A stretch of 47,733 nt of DNA, from the NCBI RefSeq assembly GCF_000520955.1, contig NZ_JACC01000050.1, forward strand, positions 1-47,733, in the 5' to 3' direction. Made by a program: the position numbers and the translations under genes. Numbering within the stretch: position 1 is the stretch's first letter; the number at the start of each line of letters is the position of its first letter. Under the pieces are notes generated by a model. That model made no database searches and had not been told where the DNA came from. It saw only the letters and a program-made list of their open reading frames with translations. Below, piece by piece: positions 17,146 through 26,390 of the stretch. The DNA comes from Aquimarina pacifica (lineage in GTDB: Bacteria > Bacteroidota > Bacteroidia > Flavobacteriales > Flavobacteriaceae).

Positions 17146-17619
17146 TTAGTCTAATATCTTAAAAGAAAAGATCTCGTACAATTTTGTACCCATATCATCA
17201 GAGCAAAGGTTTTCTCTAGCCATAAAAGAAACTTCTGTGGCACTTTTTAATGACTCCAAATTTTTAGGAATTACTCCTATAAATCCCATTTCAAATTCCT
17301 GATCAGTTGAGAGCGCATTAACAATACCTGATCCCGTACTGGTTATTTTTCCTACTCTTATGATTGCACTAACTTTATAGTTTTTGCTACAAATAGTATT
17401 ATTTTTTTTCAACTCTTTTATTGCTCCCAAAAACCCTACCGTATTTGGCGCTAATTGAACAGGCATTTTAGTAATTTCATTATCTCTGGGGTCACCAAAT
17501 GCAGGTCTTTGTATTTTGCTTTTATTCAACTCTTCAGGTTTATCTGCTTCTTGCGCCACACTAGTTGCTTTACAAGATAATAAAGATACAACAATCAAAA
17601 TGTAGAAAAAGTTATTCAT
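17146..17619 (-). CDS. Hypothetical lipoprotein
   Basis: 157 residues. The N-terminus MNNFFYILIVVSLLSCKATS has a lipoprotein signal with the lipid-modified Cys at 16. The mature part contains VGFLGAIKELKKN, IIRVGKITSTGSGIVN and two further Cys residues (CSKNYKVSA, ENLCSDD). I do not recognise the family. It converges on the zinc-ribbon gene with only 23 bases between the stops, and no clear hairpin lies there. Upstream of it, the terminator of the T9SS gene separates the two units. Confidence 0.75.
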   Translation of the reverse strand: MNNFFYILIVVSLLSCKATSVAQEADKPEELNKSKIQRPAFGDPRDNEITKMPVQLAPNTVGFLGAIKELKKNNTICSKNYKVSAIIRVGKITSTGSGIVNALSTDQEFEMGFIGVIPKNLESLKSATEVSFMARENLCSDDMGTKLYEIFSFKILD

Positions 17620-17731
17620 CTTATTATATTAAATTGCTTTTTACTATTACTAGCAATGATTATGCCCAATTACTCCGAAATTAAAAATCATTCTAAAGTC
17701 ACTATCAGAACCTATCATTATTTTAAAAACA

Positions 17732-17762
17732 AAAAAGGAGTTGAAATATTCAACTCCTTTTT
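17732..17762 (-). terminator. Hairpin terminator after the T9SS propeller gene
   Basis: AAAAAGGAGTTGAA (17732-17745) pairs with TTCAACTCCTTTTT (17749-17762), giving a 14-base stem with a 3-base loop. The A/T flanks give a T-run on either strand. It lies 22 bases past the stop of the 1222-residue protein gene. Confidence 0.85.
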
Positions 17763-17783
17763 ATGATATATTTGACTACAAAA

Positions 17784-20700
17784 TTATTGTTTTACCAATT
17801 TAAATGGCTGCATATTTGCACCATCAATCTGAAGGATATAAACCCCAGATACCAAATTGCTGGCATCCCAAATAACTGTAGATCTTTTCTCAACATCTGA
17901 TTGTGTAAACACACGTTCTCCCAATAGGTTATAAACATTCATTGAAAGTGCTTTATCTGTATCTAAATCACCTATAGTAACCTCGAAAGTACTCGAAGAT
18001 GGATTGCGCCCTACAGAGATTCCTTTTGACTCATCTAGTACCAGTAGTGGCTCATCGAATGCAGCAGAACTTGTATCGGTTGATTCGCTACTTATAACAC
18101 CAAACACCTGAAATATCTGATCAATAGGTGGTCTTCCGAGTGATAAAGAAGCTGGAGTCCAATCAACTGCTCCTGTACCAAATAAATTTAAATTATCTCT
18201 AAAGAATGGTTCCTCTCCGATGCCTCCATTTTGAGAGGACCAAAACCATTGTGTAGCATCTGGGTTAAATGGCAAATTAGCATATACTGATAACCAATAG
18301 GTCCCTTCTTCTAATTGCGCTGCCTCATTTAATAACAAATTCAAATTCGTATCTGTAGCATCAGAAATAGGAGCAAGTTCTCCACTATTATATACTTCTT
18401 CTCCAGGTGCTCCCAAATTATCTTGATAAATTACTACGGTTGCACTGGTAAAAGTTGGTGTATTATTTGCTACACCAAATGCAACAATTCTTTCTATAGT
18501 CCAAGTATCACCTTCTGCTACTGTAAAATCGTCTGCTGTTTGGGCTAATCCACCAAAATCAGTAAAAAGTTGAGATGGCATTACTGTAATCGAAGCATCA
18601 TTTTGTTCATACACTGCCTTCTCAGAAACACTAATAGTGAATCCTTCGGCAACTGTTTCTTCTCCACTTGTTGCCACGAGACTAATCGTTGCTTCATCTC
18701 CTATTATTAGTCGGTTATACACCAATTTTATTGTGTTCCCCTCTAAGGTTGCTGTTACAAAGTCAGGATTAGAATTTGAGAACTCTATATCAATCGGAGC
18801 CCCCCCAGAATGAACAAACAAATCAGTTATATCAATTTCTGCTTCTGTTTCTTCAGAATTTTGAAATAATGTAATATCAGATAGCAAATATGCTACACTT
18901 AATTCTGATTCTGGTAATTCATTGAACAATGGGAATTTTGCACTATACAAACCATTACCATGAGAAGCAACAGCTATAAATCCATCTTTACGTGTTTTTA
19001 CCTCATCAGTAACCGCAGTACCGATTACAATATTTTCTTTTCTCCAAACGGTGTTACTTCCATTTAATCTAGTGGTATAGTAAAGACCAGTACTCGTAGC
19101 AGCATAGATTCTTTGTAATCTCGCTCCTAATACTCCTTGACTTCCTCCAAAAAATGCAGTGCTACGTACAGAAGGGCCATTACCTGATCCATCAGCATTT
19201 TGCTCTAAGTTACCACTAATATTCATCCAAGTATCTCCGCCATTTTCAGTAAGAAATAAACTTATCACTCCATAATTAGAAAAGGTAACAATCACTCTAT
19301 CAGAATCAGATGGATCTACATTGATGTCATTTATGAAAGCTGCTGGCAATCCTTTTCCGGTAGAAATATCAATACCTTCCTGACCGTCAATATTTGCATT
19401 ATCCATTTTGTAGATCTCTCCTGTACTCGTACCATAATATAATCTGTTTGCAACCGGATAGGTAGAAACATCTAATGCTAAAATAGCAGTTCCAACTGGG
19501 GTATTCCCGTTAGACAAATCTGTCCAATTTACTGTAGTACTTGCATTAGAAAAAAGTGGAATTTCATCTAAATTCCTATTTCTCCACATTGTATTACCTG
19601 CCGGCATATACATAATATTGTCGTTATTAGGATCAAGTACAAATGGTGCTACAAATGAAAAGCCACTTGCTGCAGCAGGCTGTACACGAGTAAATGATTG
19701 AAACTCTCCAGCTTCATTAAAATTAAACCTATATACACGTCCATTTTGTGAAGATACGTACCTAGTAAGTCCTCCATCTGCTATAGCATTATACGAACCA
19801 TCACCTCCAAAATCTTCTATCCAAGCATCTGTAGTGTTTGTAGAAGAAGTAAACCAAGTACCATTATCCTGAAAACCTGCAACTAAATCATCACTATTAG
19901 CTTCTGGATCAAAAGAAACGTGGTAAGGTTGCGTTGTAATATACCCATTATTCAAAGAAGTCCAGTCTACTGGTTCTATATCATCAAGTGTCATTGTTAT
20001 ATCCTCAGTAACGAATACTCCTCCATCATTTCCTGATAGTGCTTTGTTTGGATTTGATGGATAAAAAATTAATACGTGCTGATCAGGGTGCTGATCAGTG
20101 TATACTGAAACATTGTTTAAAGGAGAGTATCCTGCAATCCAGCTTTCCTGACCTGCTGGCGTAGTAAATCCTGTGGTAGATCTATATAAGTTTGTACCTC
20201 CTACAAACATAAGGTTAGAATCTGCAGGACTAACTTCTATTACCATATTGTATTCTCCTTGTAAGTTAAGGTTTCCTACGCTACCGCCTATTGATGATAA
20301 TGGTAAATTAGCAGTAAGGTCTGTCCAAGTATCTTCTGGTGTTGCTGCCGAAGCATCGTACTTACTTAACACTCCAGAACCTGCAGCATCACGTGTAAGA
20401 AAATATACAATATCTTCATTTGACGGATCTATTTCGATAACCGTTCTTCCGTAATCAGTACCAAAATCCGCTGGTGTAATATTTGTCCAAGTATCTCCAT
20501 CTGTAGAGGTAAAAAAACCTGCGGGAGTACTACCAAAATCCATAGTGGCATATATTTGACCTGTTGAAGAAATTGCTACTTCTGCTTTGGTATCAAAACC
20601 ACCTGGCAATACCTCGGTAAAAGAATTTCCTCCGTCTTGTGACCTTAGAACACCCGTTAATGTACCTAAATATAAGTCTCCATTAGTCGGATCAATGGCG

Positions 20701-21452
20701 ATAGAATTTACAAGATCAAACGCAGAATCAAAAGAACCTGGAGTTTGGTTTACCGTTGAGTTAAGAAGTTCCCATGTACGCCCTCCATCTTGAGATTTAT
20801 ACACACCTGATCCTTGATAAAATGCTCCACCTGCCGAAGCTGAATTACCATATCTTTCTCCAGAAACATAATACCAAGTAAAACTTTTTGATGATCTAGG
20901 GTCTTGTATTATATCCGTAATACTTGGATCCTGAAAAGATCGTGTTACTTTTGTCCAAGATTCACCTCCATTTTCAGAACGCCATAATCCACCAGAAACA
21001 CCTCCTGCTAGAATTACATTTTCATTAGTACGGTCTATTGCCAACGCTCTGGTTCTTCCTCCTACATTATAAGGACCTCTGTTTTGCCAATTAGAATATG
21101 TACTTGCTTTAGATGATTTTGCAGCAATGGCAAGTGACTTTTGAGAATCGTCTCCTGTACCTATTTTAGAAGAAAACTCAACCTCTGCTTTTCTAATTCC
21201 GTCAGGAATTTTACCTGAAGGATCAGCCAGTCTCATAAATTCAAAAGAACTACGGTCCTGAGCATTGTCAGGAACACGTTCGGCCTTTTGTAAATTGTCA
21301 TATAACTTGGACATTTTATACACCTGATGTCCTTTATTATGGGGTGTTGCAGCATGATTAGCTGTGGGTTGTTGTGCACTAACTGACGCGGTAGCTACAA
21401 CAAGAGATAATGCACAAACATTATGTTTGAGATAAAATAAAACTTTTTTCAT
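17784..21452 (-). CDS. T9SS-secreted BNR/VPS10-type beta-propeller protein
   Basis: 1222 residues. The signal peptide ends near ASVSAQQ. Many Asp-box/BNR-like repeats cover about residues 120-830 (SENGGESWTKV, SQDGGRTWELL, SQDGGNSFTEV, TENGGDTWMNI), as in sortilin/VPS10 and sialidase-type propellers. A beta-sandwich region without recognised name spans about 880-1130. The last 75 residues are a T9SS type A sorting domain (VGRNPSSSTFEV, MNVYNLLGERVF, GVYILQI). The product is therefore probably exported across the outer membrane and attached to the surface or released. No glycosidase catalytic residues could be identified, so adhesion or binding is as likely as hydrolysis. Confidence 0.87.
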   Translation of the reverse strand: MKKVLFYLKHNVCALSLVVATASVSAQQPTANHAATPHNKGHQVYKMSKLYDNLQKAERVPDNAQDRSSFEFMRLADPSGKIPDGIRKAEVEFSSKIGTGDDSQKSLAIAAKSSKASTYSNWQNRGPYNVGGRTRALAIDRTNENVILAGGVSGGLWRSENGGESWTKVTRSFQDPSITDIIQDPRSSKSFTWYYVSGERYGNSASAGGAFYQGSGVYKSQDGGRTWELLNSTVNQTPGSFDSAFDLVNSIAIDPTNGDLYLGTLTGVLRSQDGGNSFTEVLPGGFDTKAEVAISSTGQIYATMDFGSTPAGFFTSTDGDTWTNITPADFGTDYGRTVIEIDPSNEDIVYFLTRDAAGSGVLSKYDASAATPEDTWTDLTANLPLSSIGGSVGNLNLQGEYNMVIEVSPADSNLMFVGGTNLYRSTTGFTTPAGQESWIAGYSPLNNVSVYTDQHPDQHVLIFYPSNPNKALSGNDGGVFVTEDITMTLDDIEPVDWTSLNNGYITTQPYHVSFDPEANSDDLVAGFQDNGTWFTSSTNTTDAWIEDFGGDGSYNAIADGGLTRYVSSQNGRVYRFNFNEAGEFQSFTRVQPAAASGFSFVAPFVLDPNNDNIMYMPAGNTMWRNRNLDEIPLFSNASTTVNWTDLSNGNTPVGTAILALDVSTYPVANRLYYGTSTGEIYKMDNANIDGQEGIDISTGKGLPAAFINDINVDPSDSDRVIVTFSNYGVISLFLTENGGDTWMNISGNLEQNADGSGNGPSVRSTAFFGGSQGVLGARLQRIYAATSTGLYYTTRLNGSNTVWRKENIVIGTAVTDEVKTRKDGFIAVASHGNGLYSAKFPLFNELPESELSVAYLLSDITLFQNSEETEAEIDITDLFVHSGGAPIDIEFSNSNPDFVTATLEGNTIKLVYNRLIIGDEATISLVATSGEETVAEGFTISVSEKAVYEQNDASITVMPSQLFTDFGGLAQTADDFTVAEGDTWTIERIVAFGVANNTPTFTSATVVIYQDNLGAPGEEVYNSGELAPISDATDTNLNLLLNEAAQLEEGTYWLSVYANLPFNPDATQWFWSSQNGGIGEEPFFRDNLNLFGTGAVDWTPASLSLGRPPIDQIFQVFGVISSESTDTSSAAFDEPLLVLDESKGISVGRNPSSSTFEVTIGDLDTDKALSMNVYNLLGERVFTQSDVEKRSTVIWDASNLVSGVYILQIDGANMQPFKLVKQ

Positions 21453-21463
21453 TTTCTAAGTTG

Positions 21464-21487
21464 ATTTGTGAGTAATTCACAAATATA
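21464..21487 (-). promoter_or_regulatory. Promoter -7 box with overlapping palindrome before the T9SS gene
   Basis: The minus strand reads TATATTTG at 21480-21487, an exact TAnnTTTG box, 27 bases before the ATG. The plus-strand sequence ATTTGTGA (21464-21471), GTAAT, TCACAAAT (21477-21484) is a perfect inverted repeat with 8-base arms that shares bases with the box. The half-sites TGTGA and TCACA recall Crp/Fnr-family sites but with a 5-base spacer. Binding there would probably repress. Confidence 0.6.
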
Positions 21488-21535
21488 ACTTAAAAAATCG
21501 ATTTTTTTTCCTAAAAATTAGGCAAAATCAGAAAT

Positions 21536-21913
21536 TCATTGGCTTTTCACCAATAAAACCTCGACGCTTTCGGTAATTACATGGCATAAATCTTCTCCAA
21601 CAACAATAGGGTCACTTGTAAAAGTATTATATCCTGATTTGGTTACAATTACTATGTAAGAGCCCGGTCTTTCATATGCTCCCAAAAACAAAGCACTACC
21701 AGAAAAGTTTTCTAATGATTCAGAATAATCACCTTCGGTTATTACTACTTGTACCTCTTCAATCAGAAGTGTATCATCTTCAGCATCTTTTACTGTTACC
21801 TCAATTCCTGGTCTTGCTTCTTCAGTGCAGAGAATGGGGTTCTCTGTTTTATCCTCATCATTCGAACACGCAAAAAGTAACGTTAGTATACCAATTAAAA
21901 AAAACCTATTCAT
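21536..21913 (-). CDS. Small hypothetical lipoprotein
   Basis: 125 residues. MNRFFLIGILTLLFACSNDED is a lipoprotein signal with Cys at 16, followed by an acidic linker. The rest looks like a single beta-sandwich of the carboxypeptidase-regulatory-like kind: IEVTVKDAEDDTLLIEEVQVVIT ... GSYIVIVTKSGYNTF. It has two further Cys residues. Such proteins are surface or outer-membrane lipoproteins in Flavobacteriia. It is transcribed in the same direction as the T9SS gene but 83 bases upstream of it, with that gene's own promoter between them. Role unknown. Confidence 0.72.
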   Translation of the reverse strand: MNRFFLIGILTLLFACSNDEDKTENPILCTEEARPGIEVTVKDAEDDTLLIEEVQVVITEGDYSESLENFSGSALFLGAYERPGSYIVIVTKSGYNTFTSDPIVVGEDLCHVITESVEVLLVKSQ

Positions 21914-21993
21914 CTATTTCTAATCTTATTATTGTATTAAGTAAGATGTACATCAGAATCGATGGTTGCGTTTTATTATCTTATTAAGAATGA

Positions 21994-23547
21994 TTATAGA
22001 TCAAATTTTATTCCTTGAGCTAATGGCAACTCGGTAGTATAGTTAATCGTATTTGTTTGTCGTCTCATATATACTTTCCAGGCATCAGATCCTGATTCTC
22101 GACCACCACCTGTTTCTTTTTCGCCTCCAAAAGCTCCTCCTATTTCTGCACCTGATGTTCCTATATTTACATTAGCAATACCACAATCAGAACCTACATG
22201 AGATAAAAAAAGTTCTGCCTCTCTTAGATTATTTGTCATAATTGCTGATGAAAGCCCTTGAGCAACTCCGTTTTGAATATCGATAGCGTTTTCTACGCTC
22301 CCACTATATTTTAAAAGATAAAGTACCGGGGCAAAAGTTTCATGTTGTACAATTTCGAAAGAATTATTAGCTTCTGCTATGGCAGGTTTCACATAGCAAC
22401 CGCTTTCATAACCGTCTCCCGAAAGCACGCCACCTTCGACAATAATATTACCTCCTTGATCCACTACTTTCTGTAATGCATTTTTATATCCATTCACGGC
22501 ATCCGTGTCAATTAATGGACCAACATGATTATTTTCATCTAGTGGATTTCCAATCTTTAATTGCTTATATGCGTCAACCACAGCATTTTTTACAGCATCA
22601 TAAACATCTTCATGAATAATCAATCTACGTGTAGAAGTACACCGTTGACCTGCTGTACCCACAGCACCAAAAACGGCACCTATTACCGTCATTTTTATAT
22701 CTGCATCTGGAGTAACTATAATGGCATTATTCCCTCCTAATTCTAAAAGAGATTTTCCTAGTCTTTGCCCTACTGTTGCCGCTACTATTTTTCCCATTCT
22801 TGTTGAACCTGTTGCAGAGATCAAAGGGATTCTTTTATCAGTAGTCATCATCTCTCCTACTTTATAGTTGCCGTTAATCAAACATGAAATCCCTTCTGGA
22901 AGTTGATTGTCACGTAAAACTTTAGCAATTATATGTTGACAAGCAATACCACATAATGGAGTTTTTTCGCTTGGTTTCCAAACGCATACATCTCCACAAA
23001 TCCATGCTAAGGCAGTATTCCAAGCCCAAACAGCTACCGGAAAATTAAATGCTGATATTATTCCTACGATTCCTAGGGGATGATATTGTTCGTACATTCT
23101 ATGACCTGGTCGTTCTGAGTGCATCGTAAATCCGTGCAACTGACGGGATAGACCTACAGCAAAATCACAGATATCAATCATCTCCTGCACTTCTCCCAAG
23201 CCTTCTTGATAGGATTTCCCCATCTCATATGAAACAAGTTTCCCTAATGGTTCTTTTAATTTTCTTAATGCTTCTCCGAATTGTCTTACTATGTCTCCCC
23301 GCAGTGGTGCAGGTTGTACACGCCATAACTTATATGCTTCTGCTGCAGTTTCAATTACTTTCTCATAATCATCTATAGAAGTACTTTCTACCTCTGCAAT
23401 CAGTTTACCATCTACTGGAGAGAATGAAGTGATTTCTTCTTCTGAAGAATACCAAGTAGAGCCTGTAGAAGTCCCTTTATTATGCAATTCTATTCCTAAT
23501 TGTTGTAATGCTTCTTGAATACCAAAATCTATAAGTGATACTGCCAT
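21994..23547 (-). CDS. Aldehyde dehydrogenase, ALDH7 (antiquitin/AmaB) type
   Basis: 517 residues, matching the longer ALDH7 family. Catalytic Cys303 lies in GTAGQRCTSTRRL, the general base Glu269 in LLELGGNN, and the oxyanion Asn168 in SAFNFPVAV. ERPGHRMYEQYHPLGIVGI is typical of antiquitin. ALDH7 enzymes oxidise alpha-aminoadipic semialdehyde (lysine breakdown) with NAD+. The neighbour 3-hydroxyanthranilate dioxygenase makes 2-amino-3-carboxymuconate semialdehyde, so a role in tryptophan breakdown is possible. That step is normally done by an ALDH8-type enzyme. The gene is 135 bases after the dioxygenase, probably with its own promoter region. Confidence 0.88.
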   Translation of the reverse strand: MAVSLIDFGIQEALQQLGIELHNKGTSTGSTWYSSEEEITSFSPVDGKLIAEVESTSIDDYEKVIETAAEAYKLWRVQPAPLRGDIVRQFGEALRKLKEPLGKLVSYEMGKSYQEGLGEVQEMIDICDFAVGLSRQLHGFTMHSERPGHRMYEQYHPLGIVGIISAFNFPVAVWAWNTALAWICGDVCVWKPSEKTPLCGIACQHIIAKVLRDNQLPEGISCLINGNYKVGEMMTTDKRIPLISATGSTRMGKIVAATVGQRLGKSLLELGGNNAIIVTPDADIKMTVIGAVFGAVGTAGQRCTSTRRLIIHEDVYDAVKNAVVDAYKQLKIGNPLDENNHVGPLIDTDAVNGYKNALQKVVDQGGNIIVEGGVLSGDGYESGCYVKPAIAEANNSFEIVQHETFAPVLYLLKYSGSVENAIDIQNGVAQGLSSAIMTNNLREAELFLSHVGSDCGIANVNIGTSGAEIGGAFGGEKETGGGRESGSDAWKVYMRRQTNTINYTTELPLAQGIKFDL

Positions 23548-23682
23548 GATATATTGCGTTTTTAAAAAGTAAAAGTACTAATTTTTACAAATATTTCAAT
23601 TTATGATCTATTTGCAAGCTTTTTGTTGACTATTTATCAAAATTCAAATTTCAGAATTCATTCGCTCACATCTTTTCAGCAT

Positions 23683-24222
23683 TTATGATTCTGATACAAA
23701 TCGTTCATCTACAGACATAACACTATCACAATTAGAACATGTCCTTAGACTTTTACTACCATAAAAATCTTTGAAATGCTTGAGAAAATCTTTTTCTATA
23801 TCATTAAGTTTAAAATATACTTCATGAAGCTTATTGTTACACTGATCACAAAACCAAAGTAATCCATCTTCGGCATCGAGATCTACTCGTTTTCTTTCAA
23901 TCACAAGACCAATTGACCCTTCGTGACGTACAGGAGAATGTGGTACTTTGGCCGGATGTAAATACATATCTCCTGGACCTAATTTCATTGTTTTCTTTTT
24001 TCCTTCCTCTTGAACATGTACTTCAATAGTTCCTTCTAATTGATAAAACAGTTCTTCGGTTTCGTTATAGTGGTAGTCTTTTCGGGCATTAGGCCCTGCT
24101 ACAATCATGACTATATAGTCACCGGCGTCTTTATATAAATTTCTATTACCAACAGGTGGTTTTAATGTATCTCTATTGTCTTCAATCCATTTTGTAAGAT
24201 TGAACGGTTTCGGGATCGCCAT
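23683..24222 (-). CDS. nbaC: 3-hydroxyanthranilate 3,4-dioxygenase
   Basis: 179 residues, the usual bacterial length. It opens the ring of 3-hydroxyanthranilate with O2 in the kynurenine pathway. The cupin iron ligands are in place: His51 (KDYHYNETEE), Glu57 and His95 (KVPHSPVRH). The substrate-binding arginines Arg47 and Arg99 are present. The C-terminal rubredoxin-like metal site has Cys125, Cys128, Cys162 and Cys165. These positions agree with the well-studied Cupriavidus enzyme. The aldehyde dehydrogenase follows on the same strand. No other kynurenine-pathway gene is in the window. Confidence 0.95.
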   Translation of the reverse strand: MAIPKPFNLTKWIEDNRDTLKPPVGNRNLYKDAGDYIVMIVAGPNARKDYHYNETEELFYQLEGTIEVHVQEEGKKKTMKLGPGDMYLHPAKVPHSPVRHEGSIGLVIERKRVDLDAEDGLLWFCDQCNNKLHEVYFKLNDIEKDFLKHFKDFYGSKSLRTCSNCDSVMSVDERFVSES

Positions 24223-24347
24223 TTATTCGTTTTTTTATGGAAGATAAAAGTACGAATAGTGTAATGCTTTTAAAAATTTAGTAAATAAAAAACAAAAATT
24301 AAGATTTGATTTCCTTGACACTTATTTTTTGAATGTTTTCTATAGTA

Positions 24348-26153
24348 TTATTCACACTCTACATCATCATCCAAAAAAACAAGTACATCATGATTAATTT
24401 CCAGATCACAAACCTCTTGAGGGATAGTTGTTAGATTATTCGATTGCAGAAACAGTGTATTTAAATTAATCAAATTGCCAAGAGATGAAGGAATGCTACT
24501 GATGGCATTATAACCCAAAGAAAGATATTCTAAATTACTTAGGTTTCCTATTGAAGAAGGAATGCTAGTTATACTATTATTAAATACATAAAACTCTGAT
24601 AACTCACCTAAATTTCCTATCTCAGAAGGAATACTGGTAATCAAATTGTCATTAAGATATAAATCTTCTAAATTGGCGAGATTGGCAATTGATGAAGGAA
24701 TATCTGTAATAGCATTATTGTTTAAATGAAGATCCTTCAAATTGGTAAGATTGCCCAGCGACAAAGGAATGTTGCCTAGCATATTATGATCTAGGTAAAG
24801 TCTTTCTAAACTAGTTAGATTGCCAATCGATGAAGGAATTGAATTAATGTTATTCTGAGATAAATACAAAAATTTCAAGGTTTGTAAACTTCCTATCTCA
24901 TTGGGTATATTATCAATATCGTTAGAGATCGCAAATAGAAATTCCAAATTATTTAATTCTCCTAACTCTGGTGGTAAGGTGGTGATATTTCTATCGTTCA
25001 ATAATAGTAGTGTTACATTACCATTAACGTGAGATACTCCGTCCCAGGAATCCATAGTCTCATCATTAAGATCCCAACCTAAAGTATTCCCAGAATTCAT
25101 TTGATAAAACAATACTAATATTTCTCTATCTGTTCGAGGTAGCACTATTGCTGTTATCAAATAATTTTGAGAAGTTCCATCTTCTGCTGTGACTTCATAA
25201 ACAAGTGGATTAGTGAAATCCTGCACCTCTTGACTGTTAGGAGATACAGAAGCAACACTAGATATGTTTAACGACGGTATTAATGCAGTTAGTGATGTGC
25301 CAAAAGGAAAGCCCACTGTTACTGCATTAGTTTTCTTATCAATTACCCCAACAACATCCTTAGAAAGTCCAGGATTATCAGCCGCTGTAAATACAATATC
25401 CAGTAGTTCTTTTTCTGTGTTTTCTTCTATGGTAACATTTACCGTATAGCTTTGAGCGGTTCCATCTTCTGCGGTAACGGTATAAACCACAGGGGCCGTA
25501 AAATCATGAAGTTCCTGATTACCCGGAGACACTATAGCTTTGTTAGAGATTCTTATGGTAGGAATTAAATCCGTAAGAGCCGTATTATAAGGCACCAAAA
25601 CAGTAATTGTATGGGTTTCGCTATCTATTACTCCAGTAATGTCTTTTGTTAACTCAGGATTATCTTCAGCCCTAAATATAAAGGACAAAAGTTCTTTTTC
25701 AGTACTTTCTTCTGTTGTAACGGATACCGTATAATCCACTCTCGAAGTATCTTCTGCTCTTACAGTATAGATAACCGATGTAGTAAAATCTTGATGTACT
25801 TGACTATCGGGAGATACTGTTGCCTTATCTGATAGAGAAATTACAGGAACTAGTTCGGTTAAAACCGTGCCATAAGGTACAGTAACAGTAATTATTCTAT
25901 TTTCTTCATCAATCACTCCTCTAATATCTTCAGAAAGTTTTTCGTTTTCAGTAGTCGAAAATACAAAATCGGTAATTTGTTTCTCACTACTTAATTCTTC
26001 TACATCGTCTTCTTGTATTTCTACACCATTATCATCTTTGCTACAAGAGAACATTGACATACAAAACAGTATTATGGCAATACTATATCGAATCCATTCC
26101 TTGTAGCTTAAACTTTTCAATATCATATTATTTACACTTACACCTGTTTTCAA
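24348..26153 (-). CDS. LRR lipoprotein with three DUF5018-like repeats
   Basis: 601 residues. The N-terminus has a lipoprotein signal with SMFSC (Cys37). If translation begins at the Met at codon 10 (position 26126), the signal is of more usual length. Three beta-sandwich repeats of about 90 residues follow (57-145, 152-240, 249-334), each with an 'FxFxxxxNxxLxxDixGvid' start and an 'SPxxQxxxDFTxpvxYtVtAEDG' end, as in DUF5018. From about 385 to 585 there are eight or nine leucine-rich repeats of 23 residues (LGNLTNLKDLHLNNNAITDI). The product is likely a surface or outer-membrane lipoprotein for binding. A broken paralogue lies directly upstream. Confidence 0.85.
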   Translation of the reverse strand: MKTGVSVNNMILKSLSYKEWIRYSIAIILFCMSMFSCSKDDNGVEIQEDDVEELSSEKQITDFVFSTTENEKLSEDIRGVIDEENRIITVTVPYGTVLTELVPVISLSDKATVSPDSQVHQDFTTSVIYTVRAEDTSRVDYTVSVTTEESTEKELLSFIFRAEDNPELTKDITGVIDSETHTITVLVPYNTALTDLIPTIRISNKAIVSPGNQELHDFTAPVVYTVTAEDGTAQSYTVNVTIEENTEKELLDIVFTAADNPGLSKDVVGVIDKKTNAVTVGFPFGTSLTALIPSLNISSVASVSPNSQEVQDFTNPLVYEVTAEDGTSQNYLITAIVLPRTDREILVLFYQMNSGNTLGWDLNDETMDSWDGVSHVNGNVTLLLLNDRNITTLPPELGELNNLEFLFAISNDIDNIPNEIGSLQTLKFLYLSQNNINSIPSSIGNLTSLERLYLDHNMLGNIPLSLGNLTNLKDLHLNNNAITDIPSSIANLANLEDLYLNDNLITSIPSEIGNLGELSEFYVFNNSITSIPSSIGNLSNLEYLSLGYNAISSIPSSLGNLINLNTLFLQSNNLTTIPQEVCDLEINHDVLVFLDDDVECE

Positions 26154-26263
26154 TACTAGAAAACCTATTACAGCTTGAAACTAAGAAAACACCTAAGGTA
26201 TATTATACTTACAAACCTCTTTTCTAAAGCTCGAAGACATCAACCTAATTAAAATTCATAGTG

Positions 26264-26271
26264 CAAAATTA
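26264..26271 (-). promoter_or_regulatory. -7 promoter box for the LRR lipoprotein gene
   Basis: The minus strand reads TAATTTTG, an exact TAnnTTTG match. A TTG lies 16 bases further upstream. It is about 110 bases before the start codon. A less AT-rich stretch around 26281-26350 just upstream contains no visible gene. Confidence 0.5.
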
Positions 26272-26390
26272 AATATATAGCGGTCGACAAAAACCCCTGA
26301 ATCCCGTGAAAAACAGCAGCTTAACAAGTTAAAATATCAGGCATGCATTACCGCCAATTTGGTGCTAAAACGCTTTTATTTTTAATACCT

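Noticed and set aside
24400..24980. Repeat array resembling a CRISPR or tandem DNA repeat
   Set aside because: The 69-base periodicity is the coding of 23-residue leucine-rich repeats; there are no identical repeats with unique spacers.
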